Both the position numbers and the translations under genes were made by a program. A stretch of 64,000 nt of DNA from Streptomyces daqingensis (lineage in GTDB: Bacteria; Actinomycetota; Actinomycetes; Streptomycetales; Streptomycetaceae): contig NZ_BMMP01000010.1 of assembly GCF_014645895.1 (NCBI RefSeq), positions 216,248 to 280,247 on the forward strand, given 5' to 3'. How positions within the stretch are numbered: position 1 is the first letter of the stretch; each line of letters begins with the position of its first letter. The notes under the pieces were generated by a model, which was not told the DNA's origin, did not search any database, and was given only the letters and a program-made list of their open reading frames with translations. Of the stretch, positions 35,277 through 44,054 are shown in pieces.

Positions 35277-36815
35277 TCACTTCTTGACGGCCGCGAGGGC
35301 ATCGACGATGCCGTGGCCGTAGAAGCTGTTGTTGCCCTTGAGGCCGGTGCAGTCGGCCTTGTACGTGCCCTTGCCGTCAGGGTCGTACTCCTCGGGGCAG
35401 GTCACGCTCTTCGCCTGCGCCTTCAGCATCCAGGCGATCTCCTTCGGCGAGGACTCGGGGTGCTCGCTCTTGAGGAGCGCCGCGACGCCCGCGACCTGCG
35501 GCCCGGCCATCGAGGTGCCCTGCAGGTAGGCGTAGTCGCCCTCGGGCATCGTGGACAGGACGCCGCCGTCCTTGGCCGGGTCCTCCGGCGTCTGGTAGCG
35601 GCGGTCACCGCCGGGGGCGGAGACGTCGACCTCGTCCAGGCCGTAGTTGGAGAAGTAGGACTTGCCGTCCTCCGCGCCGGTCGACGACACCGAGGTCACG
35701 CCGGGCAGCATGCTGGGCAGGTCCGGGCACTCGGCCGGGTCGACGGTGCGCTCGACCGGCTTCGTGTCGTTGGGGCTCGTGTCGTCCACGATCTCGCTCG
35801 CGGCCAGGTCGTGCGAGGAGTTGCCCGCGGAGGAGACGTGGGTGACGCCCTTGTCCGTGGCGTACTTCGTCGCCCGGCTCACCGCGTCGGCGATGGCCGC
35901 CTGGTCGTCGTGGTCGGCGCAGTTGAACAGCCACGGATCGGTGTAGTAGCTGTTGTTGGTGACCTCGACGCCCTTGTCGGCGGCGAAGACCATCGCGCAG
36001 ACGACGGCCTCGCCGTAGAAGAGCGAGGTCTCCTCCTCCGAGACCTTCAACGAGGCGACCTTGACGCCCGGCGCGGCGCCGGCGACGCCGACTCCGTTGC
36101 GCGGGGCGGCCACGATGCCCGCGACGTGCGTGCCGTGGTAGTCGTTCGCCGGGTCGAACGGACGCCAGGCGCCCTCGGAGGTGTCGGCCTTGCCGCCCAC
36201 GCAGCTGGCGGACTGGCCGGCCGCGAAGTTGGGCTGCAGGTCCGGGTGCGTGTCGTCCACACCGGTGTCGATGACACCGACGGTGACGTCCTTGCTGCCC
36301 TCGCTGATCTTGCTGGCCTTGTCGGCGCGGATGGCCCGCTTGTCCCACTGCAGGGACTCCAGCGGCTCCTTGCCCTCGGCCTTCGCCTTGGCCCTGGCCT
36401 GCGCACCCGTCTTGGACTTGGGCACCTCGACGAACTTCGGCTTGCCCACGTCGGTGGTGCCTGCGGCCTTCAGGGGCGCGGTGCGGGTCGCGCCCGCGGT
36501 GTCGACGCCCTTGACCGCGCGCATCTTGTCGCCGAACTTCGCGTTCGCGGAGTGGGCGACGATCACGCCTATCTGCTCGTACGCCGTGACGACCTTGCCG
36601 TCGGCCTTCTTTATCTCCTTCGCGACGCGCTTGATCGTGCCGGCGTCCGCCTCCGTGTTGACGACGTAGCTCAGCGTCTCGCCGTCCTTCTTCGAGGAGG
36701 CGGGTTCATCCTGACCGTTGGCCACGGCGGCGCCCGCCAGGCCGAGAGAGGCGGTCAGAACCAGTCCCAGCGGCATCGCGAACTTGCGCCACCGTCTGGA
36801 AGGTTGTGAATCCAT
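35277..36815 (-). CDS. Secreted subtilisin-like S8 serine protease
   Basis: This 512-residue precursor starts with a signal peptide (basic RRWRKFAMPLG, hydrophobic core, AVANGQ cleavage region near residue 32). A propeptide of the inhibitor I9 type follows (residues about 45-120), then the S8 catalytic domain with Asp in VGVIDTGVDDTHPDL, His in DYHGTHVAGIV, oxyanion Asn in SSAGNSSHD and Ser in GTSMAGPQVAG. The C-terminus (GIVDALAAVKK) ends with the catalytic domain. ATG 36815 has GGAGA eight bases upstream. Probably an extracellular nutritional or developmental protease. Confidence 0.94.
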   Translation of the reverse strand: MDSQPSRRWRKFAMPLGLVLTASLGLAGAAVANGQDEPASSKKDGETLSYVVNTEADAGTIKRVAKEIKKADGKVVTAYEQIGVIVAHSANAKFGDKMRAVKGVDTAGATRTAPLKAAGTTDVGKPKFVEVPKSKTGAQARAKAKAEGKEPLESLQWDKRAIRADKASKISEGSKDVTVGVIDTGVDDTHPDLQPNFAAGQSASCVGGKADTSEGAWRPFDPANDYHGTHVAGIVAAPRNGVGVAGAAPGVKVASLKVSEEETSLFYGEAVVCAMVFAADKGVEVTNNSYYTDPWLFNCADHDDQAAIADAVSRATKYATDKGVTHVSSAGNSSHDLAASEIVDDTSPNDTKPVERTVDPAECPDLPSMLPGVTSVSSTGAEDGKSYFSNYGLDEVDVSAPGGDRRYQTPEDPAKDGGVLSTMPEGDYAYLQGTSMAGPQVAGVAALLKSEHPESSPKEIAWMLKAQAKSVTCPEEYDPDGKGTYKADCTGLKGNNSFYGHGIVDALAAVKK

Positions 36816-37057
36816 GGGGTCTCCATGTTCTTTGAAGTTGACCACAGAGCTGGGAACTTAGCGCTGATCGGACCAGCTCAGCAACGCTTTCCTGAAGATG
36901 ACCCGGGTTTGCCCGGGATCCCTCTTTCGTGATTCAACGACCGACCCCTGTTGCCCGGGCCTTGTGAAGATCTACGATGCGCGGCACCGGACAGCTAGTA
37001 AGTACACCCCGACCTGCATATTTTCCTCACAGCACCACCACATCGACTGGAGTTCCC

Positions 37058-37417
37058 GTGGACTCAGCACCAGCCTCAGGATCAGAAAGCGAGAGGTCCG
37101 GCCCCGCAGACAGCACGGACTACGCGCAGGTGCAGGACAGCGCCGAGTTCGGTGAGCTGCGCAGCACCTACCGCTCCTTCGCCTTTCCTCTCACCGTCGG
37201 CTTCATCGCCTGGTACCTCCTGTACGTACTGCTCTCGAACTACGCGGCCGGATTCATGGCCACCAAGGTCGTCGGCAGTATCAACATGGCCTTCGTCCTG
37301 GGCCTCGCACAGTTCCTCACCACCTTCCTGATCGCCGTGTGGTACTCCCGGTTCGCCGCCTCGAAGTTCGACCCCAAGGCTGCTGCCATCAAGAAGCGCC
37401 TGGAGGGTGACGCATGA
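37058..37417 (+). CDS. DUF485 membrane protein (acetate symporter partner)
   Basis: This 119-residue protein has a hydrophilic Ser-rich N-terminus and two membrane helices (SFAFPLTVGFIAWYLLYVLL and NMAFVLGLAQFLTTFLIAVW), with the DUF485 signature YRSFAFPLT and final WYSRFAASKFDP. DUF485 (YjcH) genes normally precede acetate/solute symporter actP. The GTG start at 37058 is preceded by TGGAG; the stop overlaps the next ATG (ATGA). Expression is probably coupled to the symporter. Confidence 0.92.
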   Translation: MDSAPASGSESERSGPADSTDYAQVQDSAEFGELRSTYRSFAFPLTVGFIAWYLLYVLLSNYAAGFMATKVVGSINMAFVLGLAQFLTTFLIAVWYSRFAASKFDPKAAAIKKRLEGDA

Positions 37418-39051
37418 GCCTCACACAGTCCCTCGCATCGGAGCAACTGCAGCTTGCCGCCGCGAGCCAGCACCGCACTCTGATCGTCACACTGTTCACG
37501 GTCTTCGTCCTGCTCACGCTCGGCGTCACCGTCTGGGCCGGCCGCAGAACCAAGGACGCCACGGACTTCTACGCGGGCGGGCGCGAGTTCAGCGGCTTCC
37601 AGAACGGGCTGGCCATCTCCGGCGACTACATGTCGGCCGCGTCCTTCCTGGGCATCGCCGGTGCGATCGCGCTCTCCGGATACGACGGCTTCCTCTACTC
37701 CATCGGGTTCCTCGTGGCCTGGCTGGTGGCCCTCGTGCTGGTCGCGGAGCCGCTGCGCAACTCCGGCCGCTACACCATGGGCGACGTGCTGGCGTTCCGG
37801 ATGCGGCAGCGCCCGGTCCGCACGGCCGCGGGCATCTCGACGATCATCGTCTCGATCTTCTACCTGCTGGCCCAGATGGTCGGTGCGGGCGCCCTCGTCG
37901 CGCTGCTGCTCGGCATCTCGGGCGAGGCCGGCAAGAACCTCATCGTGGTCCTCGTCGGCGTCGTGATGATCCTCTACGTGACGATCGGCGGCATGAAGGG
38001 CACCACGTGGGTGCAGATGATCAAGGCCGTCCTGCTCATCGGCGGAACGCTCGTGGTCACGGCGCTGGTCTTCCACAAGTTCAACTACAACCTCTCGACC
38101 CTGCTGGACGCCGCGGCGGCCAACAGCGGGAAGGGCAGTTCCTTCCTGGAGCCGGGCCTGAAGTACGGGGTGGACACCACCTCGAAGATCAACTTCATCT
38201 CGCTGGGCCTCGCCCTCGTCCTCGGCACCGCCGGACTCCCGCACATCCTGATCCGCTTCTACACCGTCCCGACGGCCATGGCCGCGCGTAAGTCGGTGAA
38301 CTGGGCCATCGGGATCATCGGCGGCTTCTACCTGATGACGATCGCGCTGGGCTTCGGCGCCGCGGCGCTGCTCTCACCGAAGACGATCACCGAATCCGAT
38401 GCGGCGGGGAACACGGCCGCGCCGCTGCTCGCCCAGGAGATCGGCGGCGGAGCGGACTCGACCGGCGGGGCGATCCTGCTCGCCATGATCTCGGCCGTCG
38501 CCTTCGCGACGATCCTGGCCGTGGTCGCGGGCCTCACCCTCGCCTCGTCGTCCTCCTTCGCGCACGACCTGTACGCCAACGTGATCCGCAAGGGCCAGGC
38601 GACGGACAAGGAGGAGGTCGGCGCCGCGCGGATCTCCTCGGTGATCATCGGCGGCGTCGCGATCGTCCTCGGCATCTTCGCCGGCGGGCTGAACGTGGCG
38701 GGCCTCGTCGCTCTCGCCTTCGCGGTAGCGGCGTCCGCCAACCTGCCGACGATCCTCTACAGCCTCTTCTGGAAGCGGTTCACCACCCAAGGCGCGCTGT
38801 GGTCGATCTACGGCGGTCTCGGCTCCTCGGTGCTGCTGGTGCTCTTCTCGCCGGTCGTCACCGGCAAGCCCACCTCGATGTTCCCCGAGGCGGACTTCGC
38901 CTGGTTCCCGCTGGAGAACCCCGGCCTGATCTCGATCCCGCTGGGCTTCCTGCTCGGCTGGATCGGCTCGGTCATCTCCAAGGAAGAGGAAGCCGTCAAG
39001 AAGCACGCCGAGCTGGAGGTCCGCTCCATGACGGGGTTCGGCGCGCACTGA
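37414..39051 (+). CDS. actP: Cation/acetate symporter, SSS family (ActP-like)
   Basis: This 545-residue sodium:solute symporter has about 13 membrane helices. Typical motifs are DFYAGGREFSGFQNGLAISGDYMSAASFLGI near the N-terminus (shown in part: AGGREFSGFQNG), GTAGLPHILIRFYTVP, and FATILAVVAGLTLASSSS-like segments in the sodium-binding core. With the DUF485 partner this is the ActP-type monocarboxylate (acetate/glycolate/pyruvate) importer. A hairpin at 39096-39133 lies just after the stop. Confidence 0.92.
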   Translation: MSLTQSLASEQLQLAAASQHRTLIVTLFTVFVLLTLGVTVWAGRRTKDATDFYAGGREFSGFQNGLAISGDYMSAASFLGIAGAIALSGYDGFLYSIGFLVAWLVALVLVAEPLRNSGRYTMGDVLAFRMRQRPVRTAAGISTIIVSIFYLLAQMVGAGALVALLLGISGEAGKNLIVVLVGVVMILYVTIGGMKGTTWVQMIKAVLLIGGTLVVTALVFHKFNYNLSTLLDAAAANSGKGSSFLEPGLKYGVDTTSKINFISLGLALVLGTAGLPHILIRFYTVPTAMAARKSVNWAIGIIGGFYLMTIALGFGAAALLSPKTITESDAAGNTAAPLLAQEIGGGADSTGGAILLAMISAVAFATILAVVAGLTLASSSSFAHDLYANVIRKGQATDKEEVGAARISSVIIGGVAIVLGIFAGGLNVAGLVALAFAVAASANLPTILYSLFWKRFTTQGALWSIYGGLGSSVLLVLFSPVVTGKPTSMFPEADFAWFPLENPGLISIPLGFLLGWIGSVISKEEEAVKKHAELEVRSMTGFGAH

Positions 39052-39095
39052 CGGAGAACGGCCGTGGGGCGGCACCTCCGCTGCCGCACGTGGGG

Positions 39096-39133
39096 CGCCA
39101 CCGACGTCAACGATCTGTTGAATGTCGGTGGCG
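39096..39133 (+). terminator. Two-part hairpin between actP and moaA, overlapping the moaA promoter region
   Basis: CGCCACCGAC (39096-39105) pairs with GTCGGTGGCG (39124-39133). Within the loop TCAAC (39107-39111) pairs with GTTGA (39117-39121). It is placed to end actP transcription. A TTGAAT at 39118-39123 and TACTCT at 39139-39144 on its right side may be the moaA promoter, so the structure could also be regulatory. Confidence 0.65.
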
Positions 39134-39179
39134 TCCCGTACTCTGCGAGAGTTGGCACAACCGTGGGAGGGCCGCCGGC

Positions 39180-40169
39180 ATGCTGCTCGACACATACGGC
39201 CGAGTCGCCACCGACTTGCGCGTATCCCTGACCGACCGCTGCAATCTCCGCTGCACCTACTGCATGCCGGAGGAGGGCCTGCAGTGGCTTGCCAAGCCGG
39301 AGTTGCTCACCGACGACGAGATCGTCCGCCTGGTGCGCATCGCGGTCGACGAACTCGGCGTCGAGGAAGTGCGCTTCACCGGGGGAGAGCCGCTGCTCCG
39401 GCCGGGGCTCGTCGGCATCGTCGAGCGCTGCGCCGCACTCTCCAAGCGGCCGAAGATGTCCCTGACGACCAACGGCATCGGCCTGGAGCGCACGGCCACG
39501 GCCCTGCGGGACGCCGGGCTGGACAGGGTCAACGTCTCGCTGGACACGCTGGATCCGGACGTCTTCCAGCGCATGACCCGGCGCAAGCGGCACGCGGACG
39601 TCCTCCGCGGTCTGGCCGCGGCGCAGGACGCCGGCCTCACCCCCGTCAAGGTCAACTCCGTGCTGATGCCGGGGCAGAACGACGACGAGGCGCCCGACCT
39701 GCTCGCCTGGGCCGTCGCCCACGGATACGAACTCCGTTTCATCGAGCAGATGCCCCTGGACGCCCAGCACGGCTGGCAGCGCGACGGAATGATCACCGCG
39801 GGCGACATCCTGGAGTCGCTGCGCACCCGTTTCACCCTCACCCCGGAGGGCGAGGACGAGCGCGGCTCCGCCCCCGCCGAGCGCTGGATCGTGGACGGCG
39901 GCCCGCACCGGGTCGGCGTCATCGCCTCGGTCACGCGGCCCTTCTGCCGCGCCTGCGACCGCACGCGGCTGACGGCCGACGGACAGGTGCGCACATGCCT
40001 GTTCGCCACCGAGGAGTCCGACCTGCGTGGCGCCCTGCGCGACGGAGCCGCGGACGACGAGATCGCCGCCCGCTGGCGCCTCGCCATGTGGGGCAAGAAG
40101 GCCGGCGCGGGCATCGACGATCCGTCGTTCGTGCAGCCCGACCGCCCGATGTCAGCCATCGGCGGCTGA
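39180..40169 (+). CDS. moaA: GTP 3',8-cyclase MoaA (molybdenum cofactor biosynthesis)
   Basis: This 329-residue radical SAM enzyme carries out the first step of molybdopterin synthesis. The N-terminal SAM cluster motif is CNLRCTYCMPEEG; the second cluster uses the C-terminal cysteines in FCRACDRTRLT and TCLFA. TGGEPLLRPGL and the GG C-terminus (AIGG) are also diagnostic. ATG 39180 has GGGAGGG nine bases upstream. No other moa gene is adjacent. The last 18 bases overlap the 3' end of a minus-strand small gene. Confidence 0.95.
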   Translation: MLLDTYGRVATDLRVSLTDRCNLRCTYCMPEEGLQWLAKPELLTDDEIVRLVRIAVDELGVEEVRFTGGEPLLRPGLVGIVERCAALSKRPKMSLTTNGIGLERTATALRDAGLDRVNVSLDTLDPDVFQRMTRRKRHADVLRGLAAAQDAGLTPVKVNSVLMPGQNDDEAPDLLAWAVAHGYELRFIEQMPLDAQHGWQRDGMITAGDILESLRTRFTLTPEGEDERGSAPAERWIVDGGPHRVGVIASVTRPFCRACDRTRLTADGQVRTCLFATEESDLRGALRDGAADDEIAARWRLAMWGKKAGAGIDDPSFVQPDRPMSAIGG

Positions 40170-40409
40170 GTCGCGGGCCCCGTCCTCCCATTCGCTGAGG
40201 CGGACGACGTCCTTCAGGAATCCGCGCATGTCCAAGAAGGACGAGAGATGCTCCCGGTGCTCGTCGCACGCCAGCCACGTCTTGCGGCGCTGCGGCGTGT
40301 GCACCTTGGGGTTGTTCCAGGCCAGCACCCAAACCGCGGGCGCCCGGCAGCCCTTGGCGGAGCAGATGGGAGTCTCGGGGCTCTCGGAGGTCTCGTTGGA
40401 GGGAAGCAC
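40152..40409 (-). CDS. Small conserved cysteine-containing protein
   Basis: This protein has about 85 residues with the block PICSAKGCRAPAVWVLAWNN followed by PKVHTPQRRKTWLACDEHR. The C-x4-C and later C-x2-H spacing (CSAKGC, CDEH) suggests a small metal site. Similar actinobacterial proteins are sometimes mislabelled acetone carboxylase; no function is known to me. The start is unclear: GTG 40409 follows GGATGGGGG, GTG 40424 follows GGAGGG with no spacer, and a TTG lies between. The 3' end overlaps moaA on the opposite strand by 18 bases. Confidence 0.78.
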   Translation of the reverse strand: MLPSNETSESPETPICSAKGCRAPAVWVLAWNNPKVHTPQRRKTWLACDEHREHLSSFLDMRGFLKDVVRLSEWEDGARDSAADG

Positions 40410-40442
40410 ACCCCCATCCAACACCCCCTCCGGACAAACAAA

Positions 40443-40540
40443 CGACGCCGGGCAGCCACGGGGGGAGCCGCCCGGCGTCGGTCTTGTCGCTCCGACGGGG
40501 GATGCGGAGCGCCTAAGAAGTATGGCACGGGGACCCGTGC
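40443..40540 (-). promoter_or_regulatory. Three consecutive hairpins upstream of the small cysteine protein gene
   Basis: Three perfect stems occur in under 100 bases: CGACGCCGGGC (40443-40453) with GCCCGGCGTCG (40470-40480), CGCTCCG (40488-40494) with CGGAGCG (40505-40511), and GCACGGG (40525-40531) with CCCGTGC (40534-40540). On the minus strand the first stem is followed by TTTGTTTGT, so it is a plausible terminator for the DUF3099 gene or an attenuator for the small gene that begins about 20-35 bases later. Confidence 0.6.
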
Positions 40541-40614
40541 GAGGTGCAGCGGAACAACATGATTGATCTGAGCTTTTCTTGAGGATGTCGCGTGCGCTCG
40601 GCGCGCGCGGGCGA

Positions 40615-40971
40615 TCAGCCGCGGTCGGCCGTCGAATCGCCGGGCCGGCCGTGACGAGGTTCCGGAACGCTCTCCCCGGGGCCGATCGCCGGGCGCACGG
40701 GCGGGTCGATGAACGACGACGGGAGCGAAGGGGCGTTCTCACGGCCCGCGTTGGCGATCACCACGGCGACGTAGGGCAGCAGCGCGCCGATGACGAGAGT
40801 CCCGATGGCCAGAGGGCGTTGCACGTTCCACAGCACGACGGTCAGCAGTACCGAGAGCGTACGGATCAGCATCGAGATCACGTACCGGCGCTGCCTGCCC
40901 CGCACATCGTCCGCGAGGCTCTGGCGGGCACCCGTGATCCGGAAGACCTCTTCCTCGCGCTGCTTCCGCAT
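40615..40971 (-). CDS. DUF3099 family membrane protein
   Basis: This 118-residue protein starts MRKQREEEVFRITGARQSLADDVRGRQRRYVISMLIRT; the block ITGARQSLADDVRGRQRRY is the DUF3099 signature. Two membrane helices follow (residues about 34-54 and 58-80), then a Pro-rich hydrophilic tail. GGAGAGTG lies just before the ATG. Function unknown; the family is common in Actinobacteria. Confidence 0.88.
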   Translation of the reverse strand: MRKQREEEVFRITGARQSLADDVRGRQRRYVISMLIRTLSVLLTVVLWNVQRPLAIGTLVIGALLPYVAVVIANAGRENAPSLPSSFIDPPVRPAIGPGESVPEPRHGRPGDSTADRG

Positions 40972-41244
40972 CACTCTCCACCACCTTCGCCCTGGGCCGG
41001 CGAGCAGCCCGTCGCGGGTATGCGAACCCTCATCACGGTACGCCTCAGGTCGGACGCTCACGAGGCCGGGCCGCCCGGCCGGGGGAGCGGGGCGGTGATG
41101 CGGTGCGGCCCGTACGGAGCAGTCCGTCATGCGGCGTAGGGCGCCCGGCGCCAAGCTGACGGCGGCAGCGGCGCACTCGCGCGTCGGCAGCGCACTCCCG
41201 CGCCGGCGACGGCGGATCCGGGCGCGGACGGAGACGGAGGCACG

Positions 41245-41526
41245 ATGAACTGGTTGTGGGCGATCATCGTCGGGCTGGTGCTGGGCGTGCTCGCCCGCGC
41301 GATCATCCCGGGCAAGCAGCACATCCCGCTGTGGCTGACGGCGGTCTTCGGGCTCCTCGGCGCCATTCTGGGCAACGCCGTGGCCTCGTGGGCGGGCGTC
41401 GGCGTCACCAGCGGGTTCGACTGGATCAGGCACGGGCTCCAGCTGGGCGGCGCGGTGCTCGTCGTCGCCCTGGGCACCCCGCTGTGGGAGTCGATCCGGG
41501 GGAGGAGGCGGCGTCAGCGCGTCTGA
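41245..41526 (+). CDS. GlsB/YeaQ/YmgE family-like small membrane protein
   Basis: This 93-residue protein has three hydrophobic segments (WLWAIIVGLVLGVLARAIIP, the IPLWLTAVFGLLGAILGNAV region, and GAVLVVALGTPLWESI) and a final basic RGRRRRQRV. The GLVLGVLARAIIPG segment matches the transglycosylase-associated/YeaQ family. It is divergent from DUF3099 and convergent with tyrS. GACGGAGG precedes the ATG. Usually linked to stress, but the role is unknown. Confidence 0.82.
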   Translation: MNWLWAIIVGLVLGVLARAIIPGKQHIPLWLTAVFGLLGAILGNAVASWAGVGVTSGFDWIRHGLQLGGAVLVVALGTPLWESIRGRRRRQRV

Positions 41527-41640
41527 CCCGTGCGGGGTCCCGCAGCCGTCCGCGGGCCCGTCCTGCCGCGGGGCCCGCCGTGCAGTCCTGCCGCGCGACC
41601 GCAGGACTGCACGGCGCGCGGCAGGACGTGTGGCAGGCGT

Positions 41641-43053
41641 CTAGATGCCCTGGATCTGCGCGATCTTGCGGCCCGCCTTGAGGTAGAGCGTCCCGCTCGT
41701 GCCCGCCTCGGCGAGCTTCTCGGACACGACCTCGCCGAGCGGGCGCAGCGCCTCCGCCTCCGGCAGCACGATGGACCGCTGGTCCCCGCCGTCCGTCTCG
41801 ACGACCAGCTTCAGCCCGTTCTGCTTGGCGATGCGCCGTGCCGCCGAGGCGCTCGGCGTGAACTCCAGCACCCGCGTGAGGATCGCCGCGATGCCTTCGC
41901 CGCCGTGCTCCGCGGCGTCCACGACCGGCAGCGTCCCGACGTCGCCGAAGGACTTCTTGCTGAACTGGGCGGTGAAGCCCGCCCGGGCCGATTTCGCCGC
42001 CGCGGCGCCGTGCAGCGCGGTGACGACCTCGCCCGCCAGTACCTTCTTCAGATCCATCGGATGCAGCGTCCGTGCCTCGCAGCGGGCAGCTGCCTGGTCG
42101 ATCTCGGCGTCCGTCCACTCCGTCCAGGCACGCAGGTACGGCACCATCAGCCGGTCCGGGATCGACATGATCTTGCCGTAGACGTCGTCCGCCGCGGCGG
42201 TCAGACCGATGTAGTTGTCCTTGGACTTGGACATCTTGGCGCCCGAGCCGTCGGTGCCCTCGATCAACGGCATGGCGGCGATCATCTGGGGCCGCTGGCC
42301 GTGCTGCTCCATCAGCCGCCGGCCCATCTGCATGTTCAACAGCTGGTCCACGCCGCCGAGTTCGATGTCGCACTCCAGCTCGACGGAGTCGAGAGCCATC
42401 GCCACGGGGTAGATGAGCTCGGACATGGTCAGTCCCGACCCCTGGGCGAGCCGGTTGCGGAAGTCCTCCCGCTGCAGCAGTGCCGAGGCCGGCACCTGTG
42501 CGAGCAGGGAGATCAGCTGCGCGAAGCCGATGCTGCCGAGCCAGTCGCTGTTGTGCCGGAAGCTCACGTTCTCGAAGTCGAAGAACGGACGGACCTGGTC
42601 CTGGTAGCCCGCCAGGTTCTTGGCGATGTCCGCGTCGGTGAGCGCGGGGCGCTCCGCGGTGCGGCCTGACGGGTCGCCGATCTTCGCGGTGAAGTCGCCG
42701 ATGATCAGCGTCACGTCGTGCCCCATCCGCTGGAAGCGGCTGAGGACGATCATCTGCACGGCATGACCGAGGTGCACGTCGGCCGCCGTGGGGTCGATGC
42801 CGAGCTTGACGTGCAGGCCCTTCCCGGCGGTCGCCTTCGCCTCGATCGCCTCGGCGAGCTTCTCCACCGAGGGCAGCACCTCGACGGCGCGCGCGCCGAT
42901 GAGCGCGGCCTGGTCCTTCGCCGGGAGGTCGCTCAGATCCATATACCGCCGCGACCCCGTCTCCGCGAGCAGCCGCTCGACGGTCTCGTCGGAGGAGAGG
43001 TCCTGCGCCAGCAGCTGGCTGGCGCGCTGTACGGAGTCGCCGAGGCGTGTCAC
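41641..43053 (-). CDS. tyrS: Tyrosyl-tRNA synthetase TyrS
   Basis: This 470-residue class I synthetase charges tRNA-Tyr. The HIGH-like motif is HLGH in TAADVHLGHAVQ near residue 92, the KMSKS motif is KMSKSKDN near residue 270, and the C-terminal part is an S4 RNA-binding domain (LPLGEVVSEKLAEAG and GTLYLKAGRKIAQI). The first 60 residues include a helical extension with RRYMDLSDLPAKDQ. GTG start. No T-box leader was recognised upstream. Essential housekeeping gene. Confidence 0.96.
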   Translation of the reverse strand: MTRLGDSVQRASQLLAQDLSSDETVERLLAETGSRRYMDLSDLPAKDQAALIGARAVEVLPSVEKLAEAIEAKATAGKGLHVKLGIDPTAADVHLGHAVQMIVLSRFQRMGHDVTLIIGDFTAKIGDPSGRTAERPALTDADIAKNLAGYQDQVRPFFDFENVSFRHNSDWLGSIGFAQLISLLAQVPASALLQREDFRNRLAQGSGLTMSELIYPVAMALDSVELECDIELGGVDQLLNMQMGRRLMEQHGQRPQMIAAMPLIEGTDGSGAKMSKSKDNYIGLTAAADDVYGKIMSIPDRLMVPYLRAWTEWTDAEIDQAAARCEARTLHPMDLKKVLAGEVVTALHGAAAAKSARAGFTAQFSKKSFGDVGTLPVVDAAEHGGEGIAAILTRVLEFTPSASAARRIAKQNGLKLVVETDGGDQRSIVLPEAEALRPLGEVVSEKLAEAGTSGTLYLKAGRKIAQIQGI

Positions 43054-43332
43054 GTTCTGTCCTGGAGATCGGAGCGGACAAGGGTCGCCCAGAGTCTATT
43101 CGGGTCGGTGAGCCGCTCGCCGGGCCCGTCCGGCCGGGCCGTCGGGGGAGCCCCGCCCCGCCGCCGGAATGTGTAGGGATCCCACAGTGCCTCGTGCGGC
43201 CCCCTGTCGCTGACGGATTCCCGGTCGGGCCGCCTCGGCGGATAGTTTCGTACGGACAGACATCGGCCGCTTCCTCGCCGTGCGCAGCGCGTACGCGACA
43301 AGAGCGGAGACCGCAGAAAGGGTGGTCCTACC

Positions 43333-44052
43333 TTGAGCCGCTCGGTACTCGTCACCGGAGGCAACCGCGGCATCGGCCTCGCCATCGCCCGGGCCTTCGC
43401 CGACGCAGGGGACCAGGTCGCCGTCACCTACCGCTCGGGCGAGCCGCCCGAGTCCCTCATGAAGAGCGGTGCCCTGGCGGTCCGTTGCGACATCACCGAC
43501 CCCGAACAGGTGGAGAGGGCCTACAAGGAGGTCGAGGAGAAGCACGGCCCGGTCGAGGTCCTCGTCGCCAACGCCGGTGTGACGCGGGACCAGTTGCTGC
43601 TGCGCATGTCCGAGGAGGACTTCGGCGCGGTGCTCGACACGAACCTCACGGGAACGTTCCGCGTCGTGAAGCGTGCGACGAAGCGGATGCTGCGTGCGCG
43701 CTCCGGCCGGATCGTCCTCATCTCGTCCGTCGTCGGCCTGCTCGGCTCGGCGGGACAGGCCAACTACGCGGCGTCCAAGGCGGGACTGGTCGGCTTCGCC
43801 CGCTCGGTCGCCCGTGAACTGGGCTCCCGTAACATCACCTGCAACGTCGTCGCGCCGGGCTTCGTCGACACCGACATGACGAAGGCGCTCACCGACGAGC
43901 AGCGCGAGAACATCGTCGGGCAGGTGCCGCTGGGCCGCTACGCCCAGCCGGAGGAAGTCGCCGCCTCCGTCCGCTTCCTCGCCTCCGAGGAAGCCGCATA
44001 CATCACCGGAGCCGTCATTCCTGTCGACGGCGGATTGGGCATGGGCCACTGA
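43333..44052 (+). CDS. fabG: 3-oxoacyl-ACP reductase FabG
   Basis: This 239-residue SDR reduces 3-oxoacyl-ACP with NADPH in fatty acid elongation. Cofactor motif TGGNRGIG (residues 9-16), catalytic Ser in LISSVVG, Tyr and Lys in NYAASKAGL, and C-terminal VIPVDGGLGMGH are all intact. The start is a rare TTG at 43333 after AAAGGGTGGT. It is followed after two bases by fabI, forming the reductase pair of the type II fatty acid synthase. The 280-base region before it probably carries the promoter; TAGTTT at 43243-43248 is a possible -10. Confidence 0.93.
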   Translation: MSRSVLVTGGNRGIGLAIARAFADAGDQVAVTYRSGEPPESLMKSGALAVRCDITDPEQVERAYKEVEEKHGPVEVLVANAGVTRDQLLLRMSEEDFGAVLDTNLTGTFRVVKRATKRMLRARSGRIVLISSVVGLLGSAGQANYAASKAGLVGFARSVARELGSRNITCNVVAPGFVDTDMTKALTDEQRENIVGQVPLGRYAQPEEVAASVRFLASEEAAYITGAVIPVDGGLGMGH

Positions 44053-44054
44053 AG

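Noticed and set aside
43170..43187. GGGATCCC palindrome with flanking TGTG and CACA before fabG
   Set aside because: The central 8 bases are palindromic but the flanks do not align symmetrically; too weak to call an operator.
42950..43332. T-box leader before tyrS
   Set aside because: No specifier loop or T-box sequence is visible between tyrS and fabG.
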